Source of the DNA: Bacteroidales bacterium UBA2939
GTDB taxonomy: Bacteria > Bacteroidota > Bacteroidia > Bacteroidales > P3
Length of the DNA stretch: 38,059 nt
Assembly (NCBI GenBank): GCA_002349055.1
Contig: DECD01000019.1
Location: 41,375 to 79,433, forward strand
Direction of reading: 5' to 3'
Below the pieces are notes generated by a model, which had not been told where the DNA came from, did no database searches, and saw nothing but the letters and a program-made list of their open reading frames with translations. Position numbers and translations under genes: made by a program. Shown in pieces: positions 1 to 8,466 of this stretch (the stretch's first letter is position 1; each line of letters opens with the position of its first letter).

Positions 1-23
1 ATTTATTGTAACATTTATTGTAA
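1..23. repeat. 11-bp direct repeat at the 3' end of the AlbA-type gene
   Basis: ATTTATTGTAA occurs at 1-11 and again at 13-23, and the second copy covers the stop codon of the downstream-reading gene. The repeat may continue outside the window. Confidence 0.6.
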
Positions 24-1520
24 ATCAGCTATAATCCAATAGCCTTTTTTATTAGATCCCTCTCTTACAATTATCTCTATAGAAGCCAAATATGTAATAT
101 CTCTATAAATGGTTTGTCGGCTTACATTAAGTTTTCTTGCCATCTCAATCTGTGTAACATGAGGGGTGTTTTGAATCAACTGAATGATTTGTTTTTGACG
201 AGAGGATAATATGTTATTTTCTACCATATCATTTAAACTCTCCTTCTCGACATTTTGATGCCAATATGGATGACAGGGTATGTCCATCAAGAAATAAGTC
301 CTGTCGTCATCGGTTTCAATAACGGCCTTTCCTGAACCATTCTTTCGGAGCTCTTCCTGTATGGTGGGAATACCTGTTGCGCGCCCCTCGGTCAAGTCTA
401 GTTCTTTCAAGAACTCACCGAGACGACGGTTGCGATAACGTCGTGAACGCAATATTTTCGCTTCTTTTATGGCCTTTAAACTGATAGAACGATCTGGGCC
501 AGCATGGCTAAGGATTGTGATTCTCTCGGGCTCTATGGTAATTTCAACGGGTTCTCTTAGTTGGTAATTCCTATGGTATAATGCGTTGACAACGGCCTCT
601 TCCAATGCTTGATAAGGATAATTAAAGAACCGTATTGACCTCTCATCGTCCTTCGGCTTAATTATTTGTTCTTTAATCACATTTGTGCGAAGATAGTTTA
701 GCGCCTCACGAATCATATAAGGTACGGACCCTTTAATAATTGGTGCTTCAACAAGATTATTTGGATTTCTCTCTCGGCCTTCTGGGAATGTTACAATTTC
801 CACTTGAGAAACGGGGAAGAACTTTGTCGGCTGGTCGCAGAACATCATCGCTGCGACATTCTTTATCATGCGTTTTTCTGTGGGGCCTTCCAGCAAGTTC
901 ATTTGCTCCAAGATGTCCAGAAGATTACCTGTTAGATTCTCATTGGCCAAGCGGCTGTTGACAGTCACAAGGTAATCACGCAACAGCGTCGTGGAAATAT
1001 CTGTTGCTTGGATATCAGGGTTACCTCTGTCATCGAAAGGCACTCTATTGGCCATCTCTCGAAGTTCGTCAAGCCTTTCCCCTTTTGCCTCTATTGATGT
1101 GGTACCATAGCGGATATAGTAGGCGTATTGTTTGTGTTTTGATTTCACGTCTGTTGGTACTGCATAGGGTCTATTTATTCCGCTTGGAACCCAGATTACG
1201 AGAATGTGAGTGTCATCGACCTCTTCTACAGATATGCGAGGGGAGTAGAATGGATCCATCATATTGTTGAAGTTCACCATTTCACGCTGTATTTTGTCAA
1301 GTTGATCTAATGGTATTCCCGTCACTGGACGTACAGCAATCCCGTCTTTCTCCTCAACACCAACAAGGATATAACCACCACCTATATTGTCAAAATCATT
1401 TGCGAAGGCACAGATACTATGGTATATCTTTGTTGGATTCCAACCCTTCTTAAATTCAATTCGGTTACTTTCAACTTTGTGCTTATTCAGCAAGTCTTCA
1501 ATGTTAATTGGTAGTGCCAT
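15..1520 (-). CDS. AlbA/Schlafen-type putative ATP-binding regulator with C-terminal HTH
   Basis: The 501-aa protein has three recognisable parts. Residues about 14-135 form an AlbA_2 (Schlafen AAA_4) domain, with ESNRIEFKKGW at the start and the glycine-rich GGGYILVGVEE. Residues about 295-395 resemble the GHKL-like HATPase_c_4 module (EEAVVNALYHRNY, then ATGIPTIQEELRKNG). Residues about 430-480 form a winged/HTH segment (TQIEMARKLNVSRQTIYRDI). Such proteins are usually annotated as putative transcriptional regulators and are common in defence islands. The ATG at 1518-1520 is the natural start. It lies downstream of the Mod/Dnd-like operon on the same strand but is separated by about 234 bp of repeat-bearing DNA, so it is probably not in the same message. 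The gene is visibly richer in A+T than the operon, consistent with separate acquisition. Its role in defence is inferred from position only. Confidence 0.8.
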   Translation of the reverse strand: MALPINIEDLLNKHKVESNRIEFKKGWNPTKIYHSICAFANDFDNIGGGYILVGVEEKDGIAVRPVTGIPLDQLDKIQREMVNFNNMMDPFYSPRISVEEVDDTHILVIWVPSGINRPYAVPTDVKSKHKQYAYYIRYGTTSIEAKGERLDELREMANRVPFDDRGNPDIQATDISTTLLRDYLVTVNSRLANENLTGNLLDILEQMNLLEGPTEKRMIKNVAAMMFCDQPTKFFPVSQVEIVTFPEGRERNPNNLVEAPIIKGSVPYMIREALNYLRTNVIKEQIIKPKDDERSIRFFNYPYQALEEAVVNALYHRNYQLREPVEITIEPERITILSHAGPDRSISLKAIKEAKILRSRRYRNRRLGEFLKELDLTEGRATGIPTIQEELRKNGSGKAVIETDDDRTYFLMDIPCHPYWHQNVEKESLNDMVENNILSSRQKQIIQLIQNTPHVTQIEMARKLNVSRQTIYRDITYLASIEIIVREGSNKKGYWIIADLQ

Positions 1521-1537
1521 ATTTCATTTTTTACATG

Positions 1538-1691
1538 GTTAATCACACATTCACACTTTTACATTCACTAACACGTTTACGCATTTACACATTCCCGCAT
1601 TCAAATGTTGGCTCCACTTTGTCGCCGACCGCAGTTAAAGATTTCCCGCATTCTCTTTGAACCCAGAACCCTTAACCGTGAACCCTTAACC
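1538..1691. repeat. Degenerate short tandem repeats in the 1521-1754 intergenic gap
   Basis: This gap holds no gene that I can see. On the minus strand, about 1538-1604 reads as degenerate 8-bp units of the type AATGTGTA, AATGCGTA, AACGTGTT. The same word family occurs inside the mod coding sequence at 9684-9719. A second repeat, GAACCCTTAACC, occurs at 1666-1677 and 1680-1691 (period 14). No clear terminator hairpin was found after the operon. Confidence 0.6.
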
Positions 1692-1754
1692 TCAGTTCAA
1701 GCAATCAATAATTCAAGATTTACACATTTTTTAGATGAATAGATAGGTTTATGC

Positions 1755-2249
1755 TTAAGTCATGGAAAGCAACAACGATATAAAGCGTTTTCTTGAGATT
1801 TCACTTGCCATGAGTTCAAACAAGTCCTCATCAATGATTGCGTATTCGTAATCTGTTTTCAATGCCGCTACCGACCAGGATGTCCGCTGCTTCCATTCTT
1901 TAGACTTTTTGAGCGTCCAGAATGGTTCTCCGGAAAGATGATAGAACGGGTTTGCGATATTGCATTTAAACGGATAGGCCTTCTTCTTGCCTCCAAACAA
2001 CTCCTCCGCCACATGGTCGTGAATCATCTCCTCGTCGCTGTCGACATACTCCTTCCAAAGCGATTTGAACTTTTCTTCCAAATCCGCATTTAGGTAAACC
2101 TTGTTCTCCGTGATTATACCTTCCTCTACCAACTCGCATATAGCCATAAGCAGCACCAACTTGTGAGGAGCCCGATAGCCCTTCACGACGGCTCGGTTCA
2201 TACCCGACAGCAACTCGGCATAATGGCCAAAGGAGGTTTCTGCATTCAT
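1755..2249 (-). CDS. Small protein resembling a ScoMcrA-type sulfur-binding (SBD) DNA reader domain
   Basis: This 164-aa protein shows the pattern of the SBD-like N-terminal domains of many HNH restriction endonucleases: RAPHKLVLLMAICELVEEG at about 26-44 (the family has an APHKPLLLL-like helix), an acidic helix LEEKFKSLW at about 57-65, and NPFYHL (100-105) followed by FWTL (110-113). In ScoMcrA-type enzymes this domain binds phosphorothioated DNA. Here it stands alone, with no HNH or other nuclease attached. It begins 4 nt after the HerA-like gene stops, so it is the last gene of the defence operon. I infer that it reads modified DNA or acts as a specificity subunit for the ATPases. Whether it recognises sulfur, methylation or nothing modified cannot be told from sequence. 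The assignment comes from motif memory, not a search. Confidence 0.6.
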   Translation of the reverse strand: MNAETSFGHYAELLSGMNRAVVKGYRAPHKLVLLMAICELVEEGIITENKVYLNADLEEKFKSLWKEYVDSDEEMIHDHVAEELFGGKKKAYPFKCNIANPFYHLSGEPFWTLKKSKEWKQRTSWSVAALKTDYEYAIIDEDLFELMASEISRKRFISLLLSMT

Positions 2250-2253
2250 ATCC

Positions 2254-3864
2254 TCAAATCAAATGCGTCACCTTGATTTTCTTCCAACTGGGGCCTAATC
2301 CCAGTTCGGCAAGCGAGCTGTCACGAGTGATGAGTTCGCCTTTCTGCAATCCAGTAATAGCTTGTTTCAAATCCTGCAACTGACTTCCACTCACTCCAAA
2401 GAGGTCTTTCAGCACCGCATCGTTCTGCTGTTGCTGTTTCATGATGAGCGGATACTGTGCATTAGCGTAGAAATCGATGCTCTTGCTCTTGAAATCCTCC
2501 ATGTTCTGCGTGGCCAGGATGATACTCATACCCTTGTTGCGTCCCACAGCGATAAGGTTCTGAAGGGGTTTATTCTCAAAACCGAGCATATAGTGAGCCT
2601 CATCGATGATGGTGAAGTGGCGTATCTCCACCCTCTCATCATTCATCGCCTGTTTGGGCAACTGCTCGTAGATGTTGTTCAACTTCGAGATAACGAAATA
2701 GACGATAGCTTTCGCTATGATGCCGTTCTTCTCGAAGCGTCCCAGATTGATGATATTGCAGGTGTGCACCAAGTCAATCTTGTCCTCGTCGTCGAAGATA
2801 TTGTTGTTCACCAGCTGGTTGAGCACCGACTTCACGCTGTCCATATCGCCCTGTTTCTTTTCGGGCAGCAGACGGTTGTAGTGCTCGAATATCATCTTGA
2901 AGGTGACAGGCTTCATCTGGTTGGCCTTGTAGGCGTTCACGATGGCCTCGCTGAGCCGGTTGTCCATATTGGCGCTGATTTTTGCCCCCGAACTGATAGC
3001 CAGCAGTGCTGTCGCCATCGTAGTGGAATAGAGGTTCAGCTCGTTGACCGGCTTGCCGGTGAAGTCTTTGAAAGGCGTAAACGGTAGCGGATGTTCCATA
3101 GGGTTGAGGATGGCTGTGCTGTCGGTATCGAACAGCGAGAGCCAGGCGGCATTGGCGGGGTCGGAGAACTCGCCCTTGTAGTCAAAGAGAAGGAAGTTGA
3201 CCGGATAGTGGGTGTCGCTCGATGCGGAGCGCATTTGTTGCAACAACACCGCCAGCAGGTTGCTCTTGCCGCTGCCTGTAGTACCGGCCACCAGTATCTG
3301 TGTGTTCGCAATCGCTCTACTGTTGATGTCAAGAGTGGCAGGCATTTCGTCACCGTAGCTTCCGATGCAGAGATTCAGCACGGGAATGTCGCTTGCGCTA
3401 GCACCTCCGCGTAGCGGCGAGAAGCGTAGCCAGTCGTCGATGCCGCCTTCTTTCATCAAGATGTCGCGTCCACGGAGAATCTCGTGGGCAATCACACGAC
3501 TCACAACAGCAGGTGTCTTCCAGTCGGCATCCACATCATGATAGCGCATTTTAAGCAGTGCCTCTACATATTGGCCGATGTTGTATTTCGTAAAGAAGGT
3601 GCTGGAATAAGGGCTGCTGGTAAGCGACAGGTTGATATTAGCCACTTCGTCACTTGTACGAGGTGTTTTGTCAGCCAATCCTGCCAACAGACACATCCTC
3701 ATCACCACACTCTGAGAGATGACCACAGGGCGGTCGTTCGGATACTCCTTAAGATTCATCCTTTGTTCGAGAGCAGCTTTCACGTCGGCTGTCATCTCGT
3801 TCATTCCCTCGAAAGACTTAATGGTATTGTTGATTACCAAATTATCTACTGTCATATCTCTCAA
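2254..3864 (-). CDS. DndE-like domain fused to HerA/FtsK-type ATPase
   Basis: The C-terminal two thirds of this 536-aa protein is a HerA-type (DUF87) ATPase, with Walker A GTTGSGKSN at about 194-202, FDYKGEF at 227-233, Walker B with DEAH at 421-424, a GRNKG arginine-finger candidate at 441 and the sensor-like ATQ at 451-453. Residues about 12-138 resemble DndE (DUF1832): an ALEQRMNL helix, VVMRMCLLAGLAD, FTKYNIGQYVEALLKMR and a terminal RGRDIL, which parallels the conserved NRG end of DndE. DndE is a small component of the Dnd phosphorothioation complex, and HerA proteins translocate DNA. A fusion would tie both activities together. The start overlaps the stop of the DndD-like gene as ATGA (3861-3864). 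The HerA call is firm; the DndE call is moderately supported. Confidence 0.8.
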   Translation of the reverse strand: MRDMTVDNLVINNTIKSFEGMNEMTADVKAALEQRMNLKEYPNDRPVVISQSVVMRMCLLAGLADKTPRTSDEVANINLSLTSSPYSSTFFTKYNIGQYVEALLKMRYHDVDADWKTPAVVSRVIAHEILRGRDILMKEGGIDDWLRFSPLRGGASASDIPVLNLCIGSYGDEMPATLDINSRAIANTQILVAGTTGSGKSNLLAVLLQQMRSASSDTHYPVNFLLFDYKGEFSDPANAAWLSLFDTDSTAILNPMEHPLPFTPFKDFTGKPVNELNLYSTTMATALLAISSGAKISANMDNRLSEAIVNAYKANQMKPVTFKMIFEHYNRLLPEKKQGDMDSVKSVLNQLVNNNIFDDEDKIDLVHTCNIINLGRFEKNGIIAKAIVYFVISKLNNIYEQLPKQAMNDERVEIRHFTIIDEAHYMLGFENKPLQNLIAVGRNKGMSIILATQNMEDFKSKSIDFYANAQYPLIMKQQQQNDAVLKDLFGVSGSQLQDLKQAITGLQKGELITRDSSLAELGLGPSWKKIKVTHLI

Positions 3865-5873
3865 TCGTTAATGGTGATACCGAAATAATCATTTGTAATG
3901 TTAGTACATTGCGCCTCTTTGTCACGGTGCAAGGTGTAGGTCTTCGCCACAAAGGGGGCAATCTTCTTGAAGTCGCGCTCTGTAGTGATTTCCGTATCGG
4001 TGCTGAGCAGGATGGTTTGGTGAGCCAAATCGGGGAAGTAGTGCTCCAGAATCACCTCGCGGCTCTCTTTGTCGAGCACGCCCATCACGGTGTCAATCAT
4101 CACCGGTGGGTTGTAGTCGCCCAGCTCGTAGAGCACCTTCAGCAGCACCTGCATAACTGTCTGCTTGGCACCAGCGTTCAGCTGGCTCAGGTATATCTCG
4201 TTGCCGTTCTGGTGGTAGATTTTGAAGGTCATCTCCTCGCCATTCTCTGCCGAAAGGTCAACCCTCCCTATCACGCCGGCGTACACTACCAAGTTCAGAT
4301 TCAACTGCTCTTTCATCATCTGCTCGATGTTCCGACGCTTCGAAGCAAGCAGTTTTGCGGCAAGGGTCTTGAAATAGCCAGGCAGTTTGCACAGCATATC
4401 ATATTGCGGATCGGGAATCTGCGGTATGTCGTAGTCGAATGTGGCGATTTTGTCTGTCAATCGCTGTATCTCACGCTCTGTCTCGCTAATCCTGCCGTTG
4501 AGTTCCTTCATATTCTTCTCATTGTCCTCGTAGGTTGTGATGAGGTTGTAATCCAATCCGCTCAACTCACGCTCGTAGTTCTGCAGCTGCTCGCGCTTGT
4601 GGGGCAGTTCAGCCACATCCATATCTATGCTTTCGCGCTCGTTGTCGAGTTGCAGGAACTGATTGACGTAGGCATCGCTTATCAGTTTCTCCAGCACTTC
4701 CACGTTGGCATCGTTCAAATAGGGGTATTTCTCGGCCAGCACATCGCCGTGTTTACGTCCTTTCTGCATGTGGCGAACCACGTCCTCCACCTTCACACCG
4801 GCAAGTTGTTTATAGCTTTCGGCCAAATAATCCACGATGTCGCGAGTGATTCTCGCCAACTGCTCGTCGCTGATTTCTTCGCCGCGTTCTTCCGCCAGCC
4901 GTTTGCGTTCGCTCACTATCATCTCCACTTCGGGACGTATGCGATGGGCCAATGCCGGGAAGAGCACATTCAGTTCAAGGTCTTTGACCACCTTGTCCAC
5001 ATTTTCGCGATATTCGCCGGCTTTGTTCTCCACCTGCTTGATGATTTCTTTCTGCTTGTTGATGCGGTCGCGTGTCACATTGTCAGCATTGCGCCCCTGC
5101 TTCAGCTGCTCGTAGCGGTCGCGGTTGTCGTTCGAATATTCCAGAGCTTTCTCATAATCCTCGCGCAGTTGTTTTAGTTCGGCCTCTTTGCCCTGTTTCT
5201 GATGTCCCAACTGCTCGTACTCCTGACGCTGCTTCTCGTTCTCCAATTTGGCGGCCTTCTTTTCTGCCAACAATGTGTCAGCTGCCTCCTGCAACTGGTA
5301 GTACTTGTTGAAGCCCATCACCGAATTGATGTTCTTCATGATGAGCTTGCTTATCTGCTCCTCTTTCACCAGCTCGCTGGTCTTCATGGCATCGAAGAGG
5401 AAGTAGTTGCTCAGCTCCGACGGCAGATTGGCGGCAATGATCTTGTTCACCATTTCCTCTTTGTCGGCTCTCTGTGCGGCCGGAGTGACAATGCCATAAG
5501 TGAAACGGTTACCGTTCATGTTCAATTCCACATTCCACCGCACTTTGCCGTCGATGAGCTGATAGCTGCGTTTCAGCTTGTAGGGGGTCTCGTTGCCTAG
5601 CACCAGGCCGCTGAACGATATCTCCAGCACGATGCTCTTGTTGTCCACCCCCTGCTCCAGCTTCACACCAGCGTTGAAATATTCGTCAAACTGGCGCTGT
5701 GTTTTTATCTCCAAGCCGTACAGCGCGTGGTAGATTGCATCGAACAAGGTAGTCTTTCCGCAACCATTGCCGCCACCTATTAGTATGATGGGACGATCCT
5801 CGTCAGCAGTTAAGTCAAGGTCGAGTCGACGGTAGGTCTTGTAGTTCTCCGCATAGATATGTGTTATCTTCAT
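3861..5873 (-). CDS. DndD-like SMC/Rad50-type ATPase
   Basis: This 670-aa ABC-type ATPase has its two halves split by a long coiled coil (about 200-470). Walker A is GGGNGCGKTT (33-42). SNYFLFDAMKTSEL near 155-168 corresponds to the FFFDGEKI-like segment of DndD. Near the C-terminus the signature motif is a degenerate LNAGAKQ (565-571), followed by PVMIDTVMGVLD with Asp594, the DTPxGRLD-like Walker B of DndD, which has Thr where most ABC ATPases have the catalytic Glu. In Dnd systems DndD works with DndC and DndE during sulfur insertion. Neither DndC nor a cysteine desulfurase is present here. The gene overlaps both neighbours by ATGA, so it should be made together with the DndE-HerA protein. 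It could act as a DNA-end or DNA-structure sensor instead. Confidence 0.82.
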   Translation of the reverse strand: MKITHIYAENYKTYRRLDLDLTADEDRPIILIGGGNGCGKTTLFDAIYHALYGLEIKTQRQFDEYFNAGVKLEQGVDNKSIVLEISFSGLVLGNETPYKLKRSYQLIDGKVRWNVELNMNGNRFTYGIVTPAAQRADKEEMVNKIIAANLPSELSNYFLFDAMKTSELVKEEQISKLIMKNINSVMGFNKYYQLQEAADTLLAEKKAAKLENEKQRQEYEQLGHQKQGKEAELKQLREDYEKALEYSNDNRDRYEQLKQGRNADNVTRDRINKQKEIIKQVENKAGEYRENVDKVVKDLELNVLFPALAHRIRPEVEMIVSERKRLAEERGEEISDEQLARITRDIVDYLAESYKQLAGVKVEDVVRHMQKGRKHGDVLAEKYPYLNDANVEVLEKLISDAYVNQFLQLDNERESIDMDVAELPHKREQLQNYERELSGLDYNLITTYEDNEKNMKELNGRISETEREIQRLTDKIATFDYDIPQIPDPQYDMLCKLPGYFKTLAAKLLASKRRNIEQMMKEQLNLNLVVYAGVIGRVDLSAENGEEMTFKIYHQNGNEIYLSQLNAGAKQTVMQVLLKVLYELGDYNPPVMIDTVMGVLDKESREVILEHYFPDLAHQTILLSTDTEITTERDFKKIAPFVAKTYTLHRDKEAQCTNITNDYFGITIND

Positions 5874-6151
5874 GCCTGTACCTCCTTTAGCGCTTTGTTG
5901 AGTATCTTGCGAAGTTTCTTCTCATCGATAGCCTCCTCGTTGCGCGCCTCGTTGTAGGGTTTCAGGATATTTTCCTTCAGCCAGTCGGGGTCGATGTCGG
6001 CGTTGCGGGCGGCATCTTCGATGATGTTCATGTCCTCCTGCCTGATGCCATAGTGCAGGAATGTGCGGTCAAGTCCTTTCATCATATCTTTCTTATCTCC
6101 ATAGCTGTAGAACGCCAGGTTCTCCAGCATTTTTTTACGTTTGTTTTTCAT
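5870..6151 (-). CDS. Unknown 93-aa alpha-helical protein of the defence operon
   Basis: I do not recognise this protein. It is short, highly charged and probably all helical, with a basic N-terminus (KNKRKK), the central phrase DRTFLHYGIRQEDMNIIEDAARNADIDPDWLKENIL and a lysine-rich C-terminal helix. It has no signal peptide, membrane segment or cysteines. It is real rather than a shadow, because its start overlaps the stop of the Res-like gene as ATGA (6148-6151) and its own stop overlaps the DndD-like start as ATGA (5870-5873). An internal Met at residue 8 is an alternative start but would lose the overlap. Its position suggests an adaptor between the helicase-nuclease and the SMC ATPase, which is inference. 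Confidence 0.8.
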   Translation of the reverse strand: MKNKRKKMLENLAFYSYGDKKDMMKGLDRTFLHYGIRQEDMNIIEDAARNADIDPDWLKENILKPYNEARNEEAIDEKKLRKILNKALKEVQA

Positions 6152-8466
6152 AGGCGGTCAATCTCCAACCGGCTCCACCCATCGGTGGTTTCATCTGTTT
6201 CAATTATTCCACCAGGATAGTACCAGTTCTCGCCTTTCTGCACCAACACACCGCCAGTCATCCGTTTCCCCTTGGCGTTGTGCTCTTCGATGTACTCCCA
6301 CAGGGCGTTGTTCTTCTCGGGAGTGTCCTCGTCGCTGCCAGGGGTCTTGGTGTCGAAGAGGCAGATGGTGCCATTCTTCAGACGAATGATGAAGTCGACA
6401 TAGAAGCAACGCTTCCGTCCGCCGCTGTCGGTATAGGGAATGGCGAAGTGCTGCTTGCCCTCGTCGCCGTTCTTGTACCACCAATCGACCCACTCTGTCT
6501 GCCTGTCTATCCAGCGGGAGAATTCACGCTCAGGTTTCGAAACGCTGTTTTGCTCGAAGTAGGGATGCAGGGCATGATGGAAAATGTCATCATCAGGATG
6601 CACCACAGCGCTGTTGTATATGCGTGTGGCGGGTATGGTGAAGATATTTGTAGTGTATTCTTTTGGCGACGAGGGGTTGTTCTTGAGGGTGTTCCCGTAG
6701 CGCAAGAGGGCGCGCTTTATCAGATCCTCTATGAAGGCACGGTTGGCAGCGGCCAGTAACACCGTAGGGGCTGCCGATTCAAAGATGCCGAAGTAGCGTT
6801 CCATCATCTCGAGCAACGCACCCCTTAGTACGGGTGTGCTGTCGAATTTGGCGTAACTGCCCACGTGGTTGCGGCAAAAGAGGGTAAGTAGCGAATCCAG
6901 CTCGAATGCGTTGCGGGCAAGTCGGGCTTTCTTTACCACCTCCACCATTCCGTCGGCACCCGTCAACTGCGTGTCTGACGGTATCTCCACGAAAATGCGC
7001 GATACATCGAGTTGCAATCCAGCTTTGCGTCCCTTTTCGCGGATCTTGGCAGTAACGGCATCGTAGCCGGCTTCGCCCGTCTGTTCTTCTCCGCTGGGCA
7101 GCGGCAGCTGCTGCAACGTCAGCTTATCCTCCAACGAGGCAAATAGCGCCCGTTTGAAGCCGCTTCCCAAGCGGTTGCGCTGCTCGTGGCGATCCATATA
7201 TACGCTTCGCAGTTCTATGTTGGTCAGCCCTTCGCGCCGGTTGGCATAGACGGAGCTGATGTAGTTCATATCGTCGCCCACAACGCTGATGATGTCTGCC
7301 GAGAGGTTGGTATAGACGTAGCCGTAGTTGAGTCGCTCATCGTTGTAGAAGTGCTGTTGCGGCATACGCAGTATGCGTCCCACCGTCTGTGTGGTGAAGG
7401 TCATACTCTTCAGCTCGCGGAAGATGAGCAGCACCGCCGCCCTTGGGCAATCCCACCCCAGCGCAATGGCCTGTTTGAAGAGCAGCACCTTGGTGGCATC
7501 GTCGTTGTGAACGATATTCCCTAGGTTGGGACTCTTCTCCTTCGAGAGCCACACGGCCAATCCGCCGTTGTCTTCCGTAATGTCGATACCAGGAGTGGCC
7601 AAATATTGTTTCACCTCGTCAGCTATGGTGCTCTCCTCGCGGCTCAGGCTTTCGCTACTGTCGTTGGGCAGTTGTACCAGCAGCAGGGGGTTGATACCAT
7701 ATTCGCGTAGTTGGTTGGCCAGCTCGTCGCGTTTCGCAAGGGCTCGTTTCAGCAGCCGTTGGTTCACTGTCAGGTCGCTCTGCTCGCGGTCGCTCTTGAT
7801 GTCGGGGTTCAACTGAACGCCTTTCTTTATCATCTCCTCTTCCACCACCTCCTGACGTTGCACCACCACGGTGTCGCAACCTCCGGTGATGGGGGTGGCT
7901 GACACGCGAAGCTCGATGTCGGGGTTGATATTGGCAAGCACCTTTTCGCTCTTCACAGCATTGCGGCCGCCAAACATATGCTCCTCGTCGATAATCACCA
8001 CAACAGGTATACCGTGTTCTATCCTCGTGCGGCGCAGCAGTTCGTAGAGGGTGCGGTTCTGCTCGTTGTCGCGTATCAGCACGGCGTTGTCCTTGTTGAT
8101 GCTCTCCCAGTTGAGGAACAGCACCTCGCCGTCGCGCAGGCCTTCCAGATGATCGCACTCGTCGAACATCACGGGACGCAGGCTTCGTGTCTCGCTGAAG
8201 AAGTTGCGCATCGAGCGGTAGCTCTGCTGGTGCAGCTTGTTGGGTGCTATCCACACCCACGCCACACGGGTGTACTGGCATTCGCCACTCTCTTTCAGCT
8301 CGCGCTGCAACTCGTCCATCATCGCACTCACCATCACCGTCTTGCCGCTCCCCGTGGGGGCTTTGAACACTATCTTGTTCCTCCGCCCTCCGAAGTTCAG
8401 CAGCCTCACCACGCGCTCCTTCAGCTCGTGTACAGCCGTCCGCTGGTAGTTTTTCAGTTCAATCAT
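6148..8466 (-). CDS. res: Type III Res-like SF2 helicase with C-terminal PD-(D/E)XK-like nuclease
   Basis: The 772-aa protein is a superfamily 2 helicase of the type III restriction subunit kind. Motif I is APTGSGKT (36-43), motif II DEEH (160-163), motif III SATP (189-192) and motif VI QTVGRILR (360-367). The C-terminal region has YVDFIIRLKNGTICLFDTK, with Asp691, Asp705 and Lys707 forming a D-x13-DxK arrangement expected of a PD-(D/E)XK nuclease. I place the start at the ATG 8464-8466, not at an in-frame Met 54 codons upstream. That ATG gives an ATGA overlap with the DUF1016 stop, follows a strong purine-rich GGAGGAG ribosome binding site, and begins MIELKNYQ as in related helicases. The protein should cleave DNA after ATP-driven translocation, together with Mod. 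Confidence 0.88.
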   Translation of the reverse strand: MIELKNYQRTAVHELKERVVRLLNFGGRRNKIVFKAPTGSGKTVMVSAMMDELQRELKESGECQYTRVAWVWIAPNKLHQQSYRSMRNFFSETRSLRPVMFDECDHLEGLRDGEVLFLNWESINKDNAVLIRDNEQNRTLYELLRRTRIEHGIPVVVIIDEEHMFGGRNAVKSEKVLANINPDIELRVSATPITGGCDTVVVQRQEVVEEEMIKKGVQLNPDIKSDREQSDLTVNQRLLKRALAKRDELANQLREYGINPLLLVQLPNDSSESLSREESTIADEVKQYLATPGIDITEDNGGLAVWLSKEKSPNLGNIVHNDDATKVLLFKQAIALGWDCPRAAVLLIFRELKSMTFTTQTVGRILRMPQQHFYNDERLNYGYVYTNLSADIISVVGDDMNYISSVYANRREGLTNIELRSVYMDRHEQRNRLGSGFKRALFASLEDKLTLQQLPLPSGEEQTGEAGYDAVTAKIREKGRKAGLQLDVSRIFVEIPSDTQLTGADGMVEVVKKARLARNAFELDSLLTLFCRNHVGSYAKFDSTPVLRGALLEMMERYFGIFESAAPTVLLAAANRAFIEDLIKRALLRYGNTLKNNPSSPKEYTTNIFTIPATRIYNSAVVHPDDDIFHHALHPYFEQNSVSKPEREFSRWIDRQTEWVDWWYKNGDEGKQHFAIPYTDSGGRKRCFYVDFIIRLKNGTICLFDTKTPGSDEDTPEKNNALWEYIEEHNAKGKRMTGGVLVQKGENWYYPGGIIETDETTDGWSRLEIDRL

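Noticed and set aside
3909..5177. A 422-codon open frame on the plus strand.
   Set aside because: It is the reverse shadow of the DndD-like gene; its product is biased in composition with no family character.
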